Assembly (NCBI GenBank): GCA_019114205.1
Contig: DXFY01000033.1
Span: 1-52,292, forward strand
DNA length: 52,292 nt
Source of the DNA: Candidatus Tidjanibacter gallistercoris
Lineage (GTDB): Bacteria > Bacteroidota > Bacteroidia > Bacteroidales > Rikenellaceae
Direction: 5' to 3'
The notes beneath the pieces are model-generated. The model was not told where the DNA came from and did no database searches. It saw only the letters and a list, made by a program, of their open reading frames with translations. The position numbers and the translations under genes are program-made. Of this stretch, positions 33,474 through 42,110 are shown piece after piece. How positions within the stretch are numbered: the stretch's first letter is position 1; each line of letters begins with the position of its first letter.

Positions 33474-34698
33474 AGATTACGAGCGTTGCACTTGCCTCCC
33501 TGCGGAACAGCCGCCGGGCCGTTTCCATGATTTCCCCGGCATCCACGCCGCGGTAGGCTTCCAGTTCGGAATTGACCAGCGGCAGGTCGCCGAGCATGGC
33601 GTAATAGGCGAGGTTGAGCGCCTTGTTCATGACGTTCATCTCGCCGTAGAGCATGTTCGCCTCGAACTTGTTGCGCACTTTCTGCAACTCCTCCCCGCCG
33701 ACGGGTTCGCCGCACAGCCGTTCCAGCTCGTCCCACAGTGCCCGCTCACCCTCCGCCGCGCTCACGCCCGGCATCAACTGCCCCGTCAGGATGAACAGGC
33801 CGGGGTCGATGTCGCCCGTAATGTACGCGTTCACGGCGGAAAAAAGGTGCCGGCGCTTCACCAGTTCGCGGTAGAGCCGCGCCGACGTACCGCCCGCGAG
33901 CAGGTCGGTCATCACGTCGCAGCAATAATACTCCGGGCTCCGCCTGCCGCCCATATGGAGCGCGACGGTCACCTGCGTGGCCGGGACGTCGCGGGCAACC
34001 TCCAGCCGGCGCGCCTGCGCCTGCTCCGGTTCCGCAGGGAAGGTATCCGCCGGAGCCGGGACACGCTCCAGCTGCCCGAACCACCGCTCGGCGAGCGCGA
34101 ACACGCGCTCCGGCTCGATGTCTCCCGATACGGCGAGCACGGCGTTCGACGGCACGTAGTACCGTCTGTAAAAGGCCGTAACGTCGGCGAGCGTCGCCTC
34201 GCGTATGTGGTCGGGCATCGCCCCTATCGTGGGCCACCGGTAGGGATGTACCTCGTAGGCCAGCGCCCGCAGCAGCAGCCATTGCTCTCCGTAGGGCTGG
34301 TTGAGGTAGCGCTGCTTGTACTCTTCGATGACCACCGACTTTTCCGCTTCGAGCTTCTTCGGAGTGATGTCCAGACCGGTCATCCGGTCCGACTCCAGCC
34401 AAAGGGCCGTTTCGATGTTGTCCTTCGGCAACGTCATGTAGTAGTCCGTGTAGTCGTTGTTCGTGAAGGCGTTGTTCTCTCCGCAGGCCACCTGCACGGG
34501 CAGGTCGAAATCGGGCACGAGCTTCGTCCCCCTGAACATCAGGTGCTCGAACAGATGGGCGAATCCGGTGCGGTGCGGCTCCTCGTTACGGGCCCCCACG
34601 CAGTAGAGCATGTTGACCGCCGCGAGCGACGAGAGCCGGTCGCGGTTGGCCACCACCCGCAGCCCGTTGCCGAGCCTGTATTCCGAATAATCTATCAT
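33454..34698 (-). CDS. M16-family zinc peptidase, catalytic subunit (414 aa)
   Basis: The inverted zinc motif H48-L-F-E51-H52 (FAHLFEHLMFRG) is intact, and the third ligand lies about 75-80 residues on in AEKSVVIEEYKQR. The start is set at MIDYSEYRLGNGLRV (ATG 34698); a longer in-frame stretch to 34803 contains the -7 box at 34753-34760 and is probably not translated. No signal peptide. It degrades peptides in a clamshell chamber formed with the non-catalytic partner, whose gene overlaps the 3' end by 20 bases. Confidence 0.95.
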   Translation of the reverse strand: MIDYSEYRLGNGLRVVANRDRLSSLAAVNMLYCVGARNEEPHRTGFAHLFEHLMFRGTKLVPDFDLPVQVACGENNAFTNNDYTDYYMTLPKDNIETALWLESDRMTGLDITPKKLEAEKSVVIEEYKQRYLNQPYGEQWLLLRALAYEVHPYRWPTIGAMPDHIREATLADVTAFYRRYYVPSNAVLAVSGDIEPERVFALAERWFGQLERVPAPADTFPAEPEQAQARRLEVARDVPATQVTVALHMGGRRSPEYYCCDVMTDLLAGGTSARLYRELVKRRHLFSAVNAYITGDIDPGLFILTGQLMPGVSAAEGERALWDELERLCGEPVGGEELQKVRNKFEANMLYGEMNVMNKALNLAYYAMLGDLPLVNSELEAYRGVDAGEIMETARRLFRREASATLVIYGSNGK

Positions 34699-34752
34699 GG
34701 CATTCCTCGTTAGGCGGAACGGCAGCGACCCGAAGCCCCCGTCGTCCCGCAG

Positions 34753-34760
34753 CAAAGTTA
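34753..34760 (-). promoter_or_regulatory. -7 box of the M16 peptidase operon
   Basis: TAACTTTG on the minus strand, a perfect TAnnTTTG match, 54 bases upstream of the ATG at 34698. It supports the shorter start of the catalytic subunit. Confidence 0.6.
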
Positions 34761-34825
34761 CGGTTTCTTCGCAAGAATCGGGCCCGCAGCCGGTGCCGGG
34801 CATCGTATTTGCCGGGAGAAATCGT

Positions 34826-34833
34826 TACTTTTG
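34826..34833 (+). promoter_or_regulatory. -7 box of the aldehyde dehydrogenase gene
   Basis: TACTTTTG matches TAnnTTTG. It lies about 170 bases upstream of the ATG at 35005, leaving a long leader in which I see no riboswitch-like structure. The rest of the 306-base divergent gap to the M16 operon holds nothing else I recognise. Confidence 0.55.
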
Positions 34834-35004
34834 CTCCGTAACGCACGGCCGGCACACGGGGAACGCTCCGTCCCGGCGCAAGAGACAACAGGGTGCGCGG
34901 TACGCCCCGGCGGAACGAACGGACACGGCGGAGCGAAAACGGGGAAGTTCGGAAAAGCAACCGTGCGAAGGGCCGGATACGGCGACGCACCATACACGAA
35001 AACG

Positions 35005-36378
35005 ATGGCAACACAGACACAGGAACGGTTCGACGCACTGAAACGATTTTACGCCGAAGGACATACGCGGGATACCGCATTCAGGAAACGATACCTGCAC
35101 CGGCTCTACGATGCGGTCAGGGCCCGCGAAGAGGAGATTGCGGCCGCACTGCACGCCGACCTGCACAAATCGCCCGAAGAGGCCTACCTCACCGAAACGG
35201 GCATCGTGCTGGCCGAAATCCGCGACCAGCTCCGCCACATGAACCGCCGTGCGCGGAGCCGGCGGGTGCGCACCCCGCTCTTCCTCTTTCCCTCGTCGAG
35301 CCGCATCGTCCGCGAACCGAAAGGTGTCGTGCTCGTCATGGCACCGTGGAACTACCCGTTCCAGCTCGCGCTCGACCCGCTGGTCGGAGCCCTGGCCGCG
35401 GGCAACTGCGTGGCGCTGAAACCCTCCACGACCTCGGCACACACCTGCCGCCTGATACGGGAACTCGTCGGGGAGGCCTTCCCTCCGGAATACGTCGCGG
35501 TCTTCGACGGCAGCCACGACGAGGCCGCCGAACTGCTCGAATGCCGCTTCGACCACATTTTCTTCACGGGCGGCGCCTCGTTCGGCCGCACGGTCATGCA
35601 AAAGGCGGCGGCGCATTTGACACCCGTCACGCTCGAACTCGGCGGCAAAAGCCCCTGCATCGTAGACCGCACGGCCGACCTCGACGTTGCGGCACGCAAA
35701 ATCGCATGGGGCAAGCTCCTGAACGCCGGCCAGACCTGCATCGCCCCCGACTACCTTTTCGTACACCGCGACGTGAAGGAAGCGCTGCTCGACAAAATCA
35801 AAGCGTATGCCGTCCGTTTCTACGGCGAGGATTTCCGGCGCAGCGCCGCCTGGCCCCGCATCGTCAGCGAGCGGGCCTTCGCACGGCTGCAGGGCTATAT
35901 CGACGACGAGGCGGAACGCATCGTATGGGGCGGAACGTACGACGCGGCGGAACGCTTCATCGCTCCCACCCTCGTCGATGCGCCGCCGCCCGACTCGCCG
36001 CTCATGCAGGAAGAGATATTCGGCCCCATCCTGCCGGTTCTTACCTTCGACGACCCGGATGCCGTGGCCGACTTCGTCAACGCCGGAGAAAAACCGCTCG
36101 CCTTCTACTATTTCGGACGAAAGAGCGACGGAATGCGCCTCATCGCCCGCACCTCCTCCGGGGGAGCCTGCATCAACGACACCGTCGTGCACATTGCCAA
36201 CCCCAGCCTGCCTTTCGGCGGTACGGGAGCCAGCGGCATGGGACGGTACCACGGCCGTTATTCGTTCGACACCTTCTCCAACCTGCGGGGAACGGTCGTC
36301 TCCCGGCGCCGCGCCGACCCGACACTCCGCTATCCTCCCTACGACCGCAGCTTCGGCATCCTGAAAAAGGTGTTGTAA
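35005..36378 (+). CDS. NAD(P)-dependent aldehyde dehydrogenase, class 3-like (457 aa)
   Basis: Oxidises aldehydes to acids; the 457-aa length and a C-terminus ending ILKKVL resemble class 3 / fatty or aromatic aldehyde dehydrogenases. The start is set at MATQTQERFDALKRF (ATG 35005); upstream in-frame sequence to 34831 is low-complexity leader. Motifs: APWNYPFQLALDPL near residues 113-126 (cofactor site), FTGGASFGRTVM, the glutamate in LELGGKSPCIV near residue 212, and the catalytic Cys in NAGQTCIAPDY near residue 245. No membrane anchor is visible. The substrate cannot be assigned. Confidence 0.95.
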   Translation: MATQTQERFDALKRFYAEGHTRDTAFRKRYLHRLYDAVRAREEEIAAALHADLHKSPEEAYLTETGIVLAEIRDQLRHMNRRARSRRVRTPLFLFPSSSRIVREPKGVVLVMAPWNYPFQLALDPLVGALAAGNCVALKPSTTSAHTCRLIRELVGEAFPPEYVAVFDGSHDEAAELLECRFDHIFFTGGASFGRTVMQKAAAHLTPVTLELGGKSPCIVDRTADLDVAARKIAWGKLLNAGQTCIAPDYLFVHRDVKEALLDKIKAYAVRFYGEDFRRSAAWPRIVSERAFARLQGYIDDEAERIVWGGTYDAAERFIAPTLVDAPPPDSPLMQEEIFGPILPVLTFDDPDAVADFVNAGEKPLAFYYFGRKSDGMRLIARTSSGGACINDTVVHIANPSLPFGGTGASGMGRYHGRYSFDTFSNLRGTVVSRRRADPTLRYPPYDRSFGILKKVL

Positions 36379-36407
36379 ACCGCTCCCCGACGCACGACGG
36401 GCCGCAC

Positions 36408-36416
36408 GGGGGGGGG
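36408..36416. repeat. G9 homopolymer tract upstream of the DedA-like gene
   Basis: Nine consecutive G residues in the 189-base gap between the aldehyde dehydrogenase stop and the DedA-like start, in very GC-rich sequence. It could vary in length by slippage, but no promoter element is evident beside it. Confidence 0.85.
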
Positions 36417-36567
36417 CGCCGCAGCCGGCACGGGAAACGGGAAACGACATGCGGCGGCACCGCCCGCGGAGGCCGGAGAGCCGCCCCGGAACACAATAAC
36501 GGCCCCCGCCGCACGTTAGAAGGCGCGGCCCGGAGTGCCGGAACCGGAAGCAAAACGCACGGAAAAT

Positions 36568-37020
36568 ATGGAATTTCTACTCGAATACGGTTACATAGGG
36601 CTTTTCATCGGTGCCTTTCTCGCGGCGACCATTCTGCCGATGAGTTCCGACGTGCTGCTCGTGGGGCTTCTCGCAGTCGGCGCCGACCCTTACATTTCGG
36701 TCGCGGTGGCGACGGTGGGCAACTGGCTCGGCGGCCTTACTTCCTACTGGCTCGGACGCGCAGGCAAATGGGAATGGATAGAGAAATACTTCAAGGTCAA
36801 ACGGGAAACCATCGAAAAACACCAGCACAGGGTGGCCCGCTACGGGAGCCTGCTCGCCTTCTTCACCTGGCTGCCGCTGATAGGCGACGTCATGGCCATC
36901 GCGCTGGGCTTTTACCGCGTGGACTGGAAAAAGACCACGGTGTTCATGCTGATAGGCAAAGGGGCCCGTTTCGTTACATGGGCCCTGCTCTTCTACTGGG
37001 TGAAGCCTCTTTTCGTCTGA
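36568..37020 (+). CDS. YqaA/DedA-type (VTT domain) membrane protein (150 aa)
   Basis: Small polytopic protein of the SNARE-associated/VTT superfamily, members of which are implicated in lipid-carrier flipping and membrane homeostasis. The start is taken at MEFLLEYGYIGLFIGAF (ATG 36568); the frame from 36535 adds 11 polar residues. It shows the family glycine-rich signature GNWLGGLTSYWLGR near residues 55-68, a re-entrant-type hydrophobic segment at the N-terminus (FIGAFLAATILPMSSDVLL) and a charged loop before two final helices. The short length and the YFKVKRETIEKHQHRV loop point to the YqaA branch. Precise substrate unknown. Confidence 0.85.
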   Translation: MEFLLEYGYIGLFIGAFLAATILPMSSDVLLVGLLAVGADPYISVAVATVGNWLGGLTSYWLGRAGKWEWIEKYFKVKRETIEKHQHRVARYGSLLAFFTWLPLIGDVMAIALGFYRVDWKKTTVFMLIGKGARFVTWALLFYWVKPLFV

Positions 37021-37119
37021 CGCCGGCCCTGTGCGGCTCCGGACAAAACAGGATAACGGAACGAACCGCATGCACCGCACCGCCGGCATCGGTACGGTCC
37101 CGAAAAAACATTGCGCTCC

Positions 37120-37150
37120 TTGCGGTTTTTCGATTTTCCTACTATATTTG
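37120..37150 (+). promoter_or_regulatory. Promoter of the first repeat lipoprotein gene
   Basis: TTG (37120-37122) followed after 20 bases by the perfect -7 box TATATTTG (37143-37150). The leader to the ATG at 37289 is about 135 bases. Confidence 0.7.
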
Positions 37151-37288
37151 CAAACTGCAGCTGCATGGTTGCCCGCAGCGGTTTGCCTGAAAATTCTTGC
37201 GGTACCGTGCAACAGAACGGGCGTTTCGTACGTCTTATAAAGAGAGACTAAACAAACAACCAATTTTATACATTTAATGTTACCGACA

Positions 37289-38986
37289 ATGAAAAAGTAC
37301 TTTTTGATGTTCGCAACCTTTGCCGCAGCATTGACCATGATGTCCTGCAACAAAGATGAAGGAACAACCCCGCCACCGGAGACCGAAGACGACGAGCTCA
37401 AACTCAACCTCGACGAAGCTCTCTACTACGGAGAGAAGCTGGGCGCCGACGCCGGATACTATTCGATGACCTTCGTCGTGGACGATACGAACAACAAGCT
37501 CCGTCTCGACATGTTCGGTTCGGTCGTAGACCCTACCAACAAGCCCAAACTGAGTGCCGGTTCCTATGAACTCGGAACCCGCGAAACGCCTACGGCAAAG
37601 ACCTATTTCGTAGCTACCTCCGGTACCGATACCGAGGGAACGCTCTATTGGAATAACGAAACCCCTGTACTTATTACGGGCGGTACGGTGAACGTGCAGT
37701 CCGCTGCCGGCGGTTACACCATCAAGGTGGAACTCACCGCAGGCGACGAAACAATCAAGGCCAAATACAGCGGCAACATATCTTTCGAAGACGTACGCGT
37801 AGACCCGCCGAGAACGCCCATTACGGCAAATGCATACATCGCTCAGTACAACGGAGAATATACGCTCGCGACGAATCAGGTAGGTACGCTCGTTTTCCTG
37901 ATGCAGGATGCCGAAAACACCAACCAGCAGCTCCAGCTCAGCATCACCATCCCCTACCCGACCGAAGGCGACTATCCGGCCGACTATGTAACCATGCCGG
38001 AAGGTACGTTCGAAGTCGTGGATAATCCGCAGGAAGCCTATCAGATTATCCCGACGAGCAACGACGTCGCCGAAGGCACCTACTCCGCAGAAATCGTGTA
38101 CAAATCGGGAACTATTTCTTACGGTGTGCTGATTCAGGGCGGTACAGTAACGATTACCAAAACGGGGGAAAACACCTACGACATCACCACCGACTTGTCG
38201 GGTACCAAATTCTCCTATCCCAGCGGTTCTACCAATATACAACTCGGTCAGGAAGTAACGGACATCGTATGGACCCTCACCGGTGCCAAAGTACAGTATG
38301 CACTGGACATGACCAACCCGATGAGCTCGCTCACCGAAAACAAGGAACTGACCGACCTCACGTCGATATTCATCGATACGTGGCAGGTATCCACTACCAC
38401 CCACATCTGGAGGATTCTGCTCCACGAGAACGACCTCGTACTCGATGACACCAACGAATACTATGAAACCAACGGTACGCTGTACGTAAGCGGCGAAGGC
38501 GACGTGATGATGATTCAGCTTTGCACTGATGCGAATACGCAATTCCCGGTAGGCAAGTTCGCTCTGGAAAACTCTTACGACTATCTCTACCCGCAGGGCC
38601 AGACGCTTTCCGGCAAACCGATAGTCAATGCAGGCGGTGCAGACGCACTCGGACTGGGCGTCGGTACGTGGTATTTCAACATCGGTCTTAACGACGAAGG
38701 CCAGCCTGCTACCTTAGGCGGCGCAGGTGCGGTAATCAAGGAAGGCTATGTCGAAATCAGCGAAGCAGACGATGCCTATACGTTCGACATAAACGTATTG
38801 GATAAGTACGGCCATACCATAACCGGTACATTCAAATTCACGAAGAGCACCGAAGGGGCTGCAAATTTCTCTGCAAACGGAGTAAAAGTATTCAATGCTT
38901 CCGACCTTCAGGTACGTCCCATGATGAATACGCTCATGCCCTACTCCGCTATCGCTGAGCATCCCGGTATCGCCGTCGCTTTCTAA
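37289..38986 (+). CDS. Repeat-domain surface lipoprotein 1 (565 aa)
   Basis: Function unknown. The start is placed at MKKYFLMFATFAAAL (ATG 37289), giving a signal peptide with lipobox TMMSC (Cys 20) and the acidic mature start NKDEG; a 4-residue longer start at 37277 is possible. The mature protein seems to be three divergent copies of one beta-rich domain (about residues 33-160, 167-330 and 345-545). Each has an edge motif of the type (A/P)G(S/T)(Y/F), an inner GG.V.(I/V) strand and a closing G..I.(G/A).(Y/F).(G/F) turn, as in ITGGTVNVQSAAGGYTI and YGHTITGTFKF. The same pattern forms the C-terminal domain of the two B-type BACON proteins. Paralogue of the next gene; own promoter and terminator. 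Confidence 0.83.
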   Translation: MKKYFLMFATFAAALTMMSCNKDEGTTPPPETEDDELKLNLDEALYYGEKLGADAGYYSMTFVVDDTNNKLRLDMFGSVVDPTNKPKLSAGSYELGTRETPTAKTYFVATSGTDTEGTLYWNNETPVLITGGTVNVQSAAGGYTIKVELTAGDETIKAKYSGNISFEDVRVDPPRTPITANAYIAQYNGEYTLATNQVGTLVFLMQDAENTNQQLQLSITIPYPTEGDYPADYVTMPEGTFEVVDNPQEAYQIIPTSNDVAEGTYSAEIVYKSGTISYGVLIQGGTVTITKTGENTYDITTDLSGTKFSYPSGSTNIQLGQEVTDIVWTLTGAKVQYALDMTNPMSSLTENKELTDLTSIFIDTWQVSTTTHIWRILLHENDLVLDDTNEYYETNGTLYVSGEGDVMMIQLCTDANTQFPVGKFALENSYDYLYPQGQTLSGKPIVNAGGADALGLGVGTWYFNIGLNDEGQPATLGGAGAVIKEGYVEISEADDAYTFDINVLDKYGHTITGTFKFTKSTEGAANFSANGVKVFNASDLQVRPMMNTLMPYSAIAEHPGIAVAF

Positions 38987-39007
38987 GATTACGATACGTA
39001 AATGTCA

Positions 39008-39042
39008 AAAATGCCCCGACGATTGACTTGTCGGGGCATTTT
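39008..39042 (+). terminator. Terminator after repeat lipoprotein 1
   Basis: A 13-bp perfect stem (AAAATGCCCCGAC and complement) with a 9-nt loop, ending in TTTT, 21 bases after the stop codon. It separates the two paralogous genes into independent transcripts. Confidence 0.9.
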
Positions 39043-39205
39043 CCTTACGTAATAGACCGGCAGTCAGTCCTGCTTCGAGAAGAGACGAACGACATGCCGG
39101 CCGAAAGACAGGTATGCTTACGGAATCTTCTTCCGATACCGCCCCCCGGCCTCCGCCACACCATTCGCACCTGCATGTACCAGAAAACCGCATTATCAAT
39201 TATTA

Positions 39206-39237
39206 TTGTAAATTTTGCCAGAAATTACATATCTTTG
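39206..39237 (+). promoter_or_regulatory. Promoter of the second repeat lipoprotein gene
   Basis: TTG at 39206-39208 and, after 21 bases, TATCTTTG at 39230-39237 (perfect TAnnTTTG). The leader to the ATG at 39387 is about 145 bases. The rest of the 400-base gap, 39043-39205, holds no recognisable element. Confidence 0.68.
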
Positions 39238-39386
39238 TCTGGATACTTGGTCCGGAAATCCCGACAGACAACACAGAAGGAGCCGGCAGAGATTATTTTC
39301 AGACGACATGCAACAAAAACGGACAAACGCGCGTCTTTAAATAGAAACAGAACTATTAAACATAAATTTCTCTAACAATCATTGCT

Positions 39387-41072
39387 ATGAAAAAACTCTT
39401 ATTGTTGGCATCCGCGACGGTTATGGCCGCGATGATGTATTCTTGTAACGAGCCTACTCCCCCGAATACCGGAAATGGAGGTGAAGGCGGAGGCGGAGGT
39501 GAAACCGAATACAAATTCACTACTGCCAGCGACGCCGTTTACTACGGCGAAAAAATGGGTGAAGGTTCCGGTTTTTACACATTTACCCTTTCGGACGACA
39601 AGGGCAACAAGGTACGCATCGACTGTTTCGGTACGGTAGCGTCGAATGCGAATAATCCCCGTTTCACAACGGGCGATTACACTGCCGGTAGCCTCGAAGA
39701 ACGCACAAAACGCACATTCGTTACAACCGACACGGCTACTGCCGAAGAAGGTACCATTTTCTGGAAAGGCAGCGACGCTTATCCCATTGATGGAGGTACG
39801 ATGAATGTAACCAGCCAGGGCGGCAGTTTTATATTAACGATTAAATTCACCTCCGGAGAAACAAAATTCGAAGGAGCCTACGAAGGTTCGCTCAAATTCG
39901 AAGGCAAAGCGACTGTTCCGCCGAGAAAGGTAGACCCCAACCCCAGGCCCGTTATCGGCACGATGGGTGCTTACTACGGTAAATACAACGATAACGAAGC
40001 CACCACGGGCATGTTCATGTTCGGGATGTTCTACAAAGGCGATACGGAAACGGGAGCGAACGTAGAAGCGCTGCAGCTTCAGGGTTACATGCCGCTGGCG
40101 GAAGACAACGACCAGGCCTACCTCGCCGAAGGTACCTACACCATCACTACTTCCAAGGACAACACCGATGCGTTCTCTCTCGTAGCCGGCGGTATCGACG
40201 TCCAGAATGGCTATTACGGAGCATACGAATATTACACCGATGCTCAGGGCATCATCACCAAAGGCTACATCATCAGCGAAGGTACCATGACCGTGACCAA
40301 GAACGGCGACAACTACAAGATTGTAGCCAACTTCAAAGGCACCAGGTCCGACCAGAAGAGCATCATCGGTACCGAGCTCGAAGAAATCAACTACGAATAC
40401 GAAGGTGCACTGGAGCCGATGATGAACTACGCCGACCCGATGAGCAAGCTGGAAGAGAGCAAAGAGCTCGGCGCTATGAACAACAAGGCACTCGTACAGG
40501 TCATCCCCAATGCAACGGATAACTTTACGGCATGGCTCTACTACATCTTCGGGGAAGGTCTGACTTACACCATCAACGATAATGTACTTGACATTTCCGG
40601 TACGGGCGACCTCATCATGCTCGCTATCTGGGGCCCGGCGCAGACTACCGACAACCCCGTAGGCGAATTCCCGATGAGTCCCGGTTACGGTCTGCTCTAT
40701 GAAGACGGCAGTGCGATGCCCGGCAACCCCGTAATCGGTTCGAGCATCGACCCGCAGCAGGGCTGCTGGTACACCCATGCAGTCAAACAGGGTACGACGC
40801 TGTCGCTGGACAATTACGCAGGCGCAATGCCCGACAAGGGCCGCATCATCACCAAACCGGCCGAAGACGGTACGAACCAGATTGTTGATTTCGAGTTCTA
40901 CGATAAGAACGACTATGTAATTTCGGGTATCTACGAAGGCGAAATGGAAGTAATCAAGGCCACCCAGTCGGCTGCAATGGCACAGGCGGGTCTCTCGTAC
41001 ATCCCGTCCTTCCCGATAGCGCCCGGATTCATCGTTCCCGCAACTCCGTTCCAGATTCGGTTCGCGGACTAA
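39387..41072 (+). CDS. Repeat-domain surface lipoprotein 2 (561 aa)
   Basis: Paralogue of the upstream gene over its full length (both begin the first domain with a shared YYGEK motif and end with a Pro-rich tail, PIAPGFIVPATPFQIRF here). Lipobox MMYSC (Cys 20), then a Pro/Gly linker with five consecutive Gly that would hold the first domain away from the membrane. Three copies of the beta domain at about residues 45-175, 190-345 and 360-535, with motifs YLAEGTYTITT, ISEGTMTVTKNGDNYKI and DYVISGIYEGEM. No catalytic motif is visible. Likely surface-exposed; it may bind a ligand or act as a structural surface protein. Confidence 0.84.
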   Translation: MKKLLLLASATVMAAMMYSCNEPTPPNTGNGGEGGGGGETEYKFTTASDAVYYGEKMGEGSGFYTFTLSDDKGNKVRIDCFGTVASNANNPRFTTGDYTAGSLEERTKRTFVTTDTATAEEGTIFWKGSDAYPIDGGTMNVTSQGGSFILTIKFTSGETKFEGAYEGSLKFEGKATVPPRKVDPNPRPVIGTMGAYYGKYNDNEATTGMFMFGMFYKGDTETGANVEALQLQGYMPLAEDNDQAYLAEGTYTITTSKDNTDAFSLVAGGIDVQNGYYGAYEYYTDAQGIITKGYIISEGTMTVTKNGDNYKIVANFKGTRSDQKSIIGTELEEINYEYEGALEPMMNYADPMSKLEESKELGAMNNKALVQVIPNATDNFTAWLYYIFGEGLTYTINDNVLDISGTGDLIMLAIWGPAQTTDNPVGEFPMSPGYGLLYEDGSAMPGNPVIGSSIDPQQGCWYTHAVKQGTTLSLDNYAGAMPDKGRIITKPAEDGTNQIVDFEFYDKNDYVISGIYEGEMEVIKATQSAAMAQAGLSYIPSFPIAPGFIVPATPFQIRFAD

Positions 41073-41095
41073 GGAGTGACGACATCCATACCAGG

Positions 41096-41128
41096 CAGGC
41101 GGTTCCTTCAGGGAGCCGCCTGTTTTTT
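41096..41128 (+). terminator. Terminator after repeat lipoprotein 2
   Basis: A stem of 7 G-C-rich pairs extended by 4 weaker pairs, with a 5-nt loop, is followed by six T residues, 24 bases after the stop codon. Confidence 0.88.
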
Positions 41129-41172
41129 ATCGTCCTCCCCGCAGGAACCGGCCGTTTTTCCCTATTTTTGAC

Positions 41173-41180
41173 TACCTTTG
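41173..41180 (+). promoter_or_regulatory. -7 box of mqnA
   Basis: TACCTTTG matches TAnnTTTG, 73 bases upstream of the mqnA ATG at 41254. The -33 element is not clear. Confidence 0.55.
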
Positions 41181-41253
41181 CGGTCGGAAAGGATTCGTCC
41201 GCTCTTCCGGGAGGACGATGTATTGTCAAACCAATCACGGCACTGTATGGACG

Positions 41254-42024
41254 ATGGCAGTTGTAAAGACAAAAATCGCAGCGGTATCCTACCTGAATAC
41301 CGTGCCGTTCATCTACGGTATCCGACACGCGGATAAACTGCGTGCCGAGCTGTTGCTCGCCCCTCCTGCCGCATGCGCAGGGAATTTCCTCGACAAGAAA
41401 GCCGACATCGCGCTCGTCCCGGCCGGGGCGTTGCCGTTGCTGGAAGATGCCGAAATCGTCACGAACTACTGTATCGGTGCGGAAAAGAGCGTCCGGACGG
41501 TCACGGTCATGAGCGACGTACCGATAAGCGAAGCATCGGTACTGTGGCTCGACTCGCACTCCATGACCTCGGCGCTGCTGTGCAGGATACTCGCCGCCGA
41601 GCTGTGGCATATCCGGCCCGAATGGAGGGAGCTGACCGACTATTCCGTGGCGGAACATCCCGCTGCAGGCGAAGCCTTCCTCTTCATCGGCGACAAGGTA
41701 TTCGGTTACGAAGGCAAATTCCGTTACACGTACGACCTGGCAGACTGCTGGCGGGAACTGACCGGCAAACCGTTCGTGTTCGCCGTATGGGTAGCGCGGC
41801 GGGGCACGCCTCCCGAAACGGTCGATGCGCTCGAAAGTTCGCTGGAGCTCGGCGTCGAACGCATCTGGGAAGCAATCGTCGAAAGCGGACACAGCGAAAA
41901 GGACTATGCCTACGCTTATCTGACGGAAAACATCGATTTCCTGTTCGATTACCAGAAACGACAGGCGCTCGAACTCTTCCGCGAGAAGGGAAGGAAATTC
42001 ACCCCGCGTTCCAATCCGGGGTAA
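41254..42024 (+). CDS. mqnA: Chorismate dehydratase MqnA, futalosine menaquinone pathway (256 aa)
   Basis: Dehydrates chorismate to 3-enolpyruvylbenzoate, the first step of the futalosine route to menaquinone. The start is taken at MAVVKTKIAAVSYLN (ATG 41254); the longer frame from 41218 adds 12 unconserved residues. Family marks: AAVSYLNTVPFIYG, the substrate segment DIALVPAGALPLL (residues about 58-71), the CIGA segment near residue 80, LDSHSMTSALLCRIL near 107-120, and AFLFIGDKVF. Other mqn genes are not in the window. The presence of this enzyme says the organism uses menaquinone, relevant to the membrane Hdr-like subunit. corA follows after 86 bases. Confidence 0.94.
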   Translation: MAVVKTKIAAVSYLNTVPFIYGIRHADKLRAELLLAPPAACAGNFLDKKADIALVPAGALPLLEDAEIVTNYCIGAEKSVRTVTVMSDVPISEASVLWLDSHSMTSALLCRILAAELWHIRPEWRELTDYSVAEHPAAGEAFLFIGDKVFGYEGKFRYTYDLADCWRELTGKPFVFAVWVARRGTPPETVDALESSLELGVERIWEAIVESGHSEKDYAYAYLTENIDFLFDYQKRQALELFREKGRKFTPRSNPG

Positions 42025-42110
42025 GTTGCGCACGGGGTTCAGGAGCGGAGCAGCGGAAGGCTCCGGCAATGTCACGCAAACGAAATAACCAACCCAGGCG
42101 CAACCGAACC

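Noticed and set aside
37280..38542. 420-codon minus-strand open frame opposite repeat lipoprotein 1
   Set aside because: Shadow frame; the + strand has promoter, lipobox, repeats and terminator.
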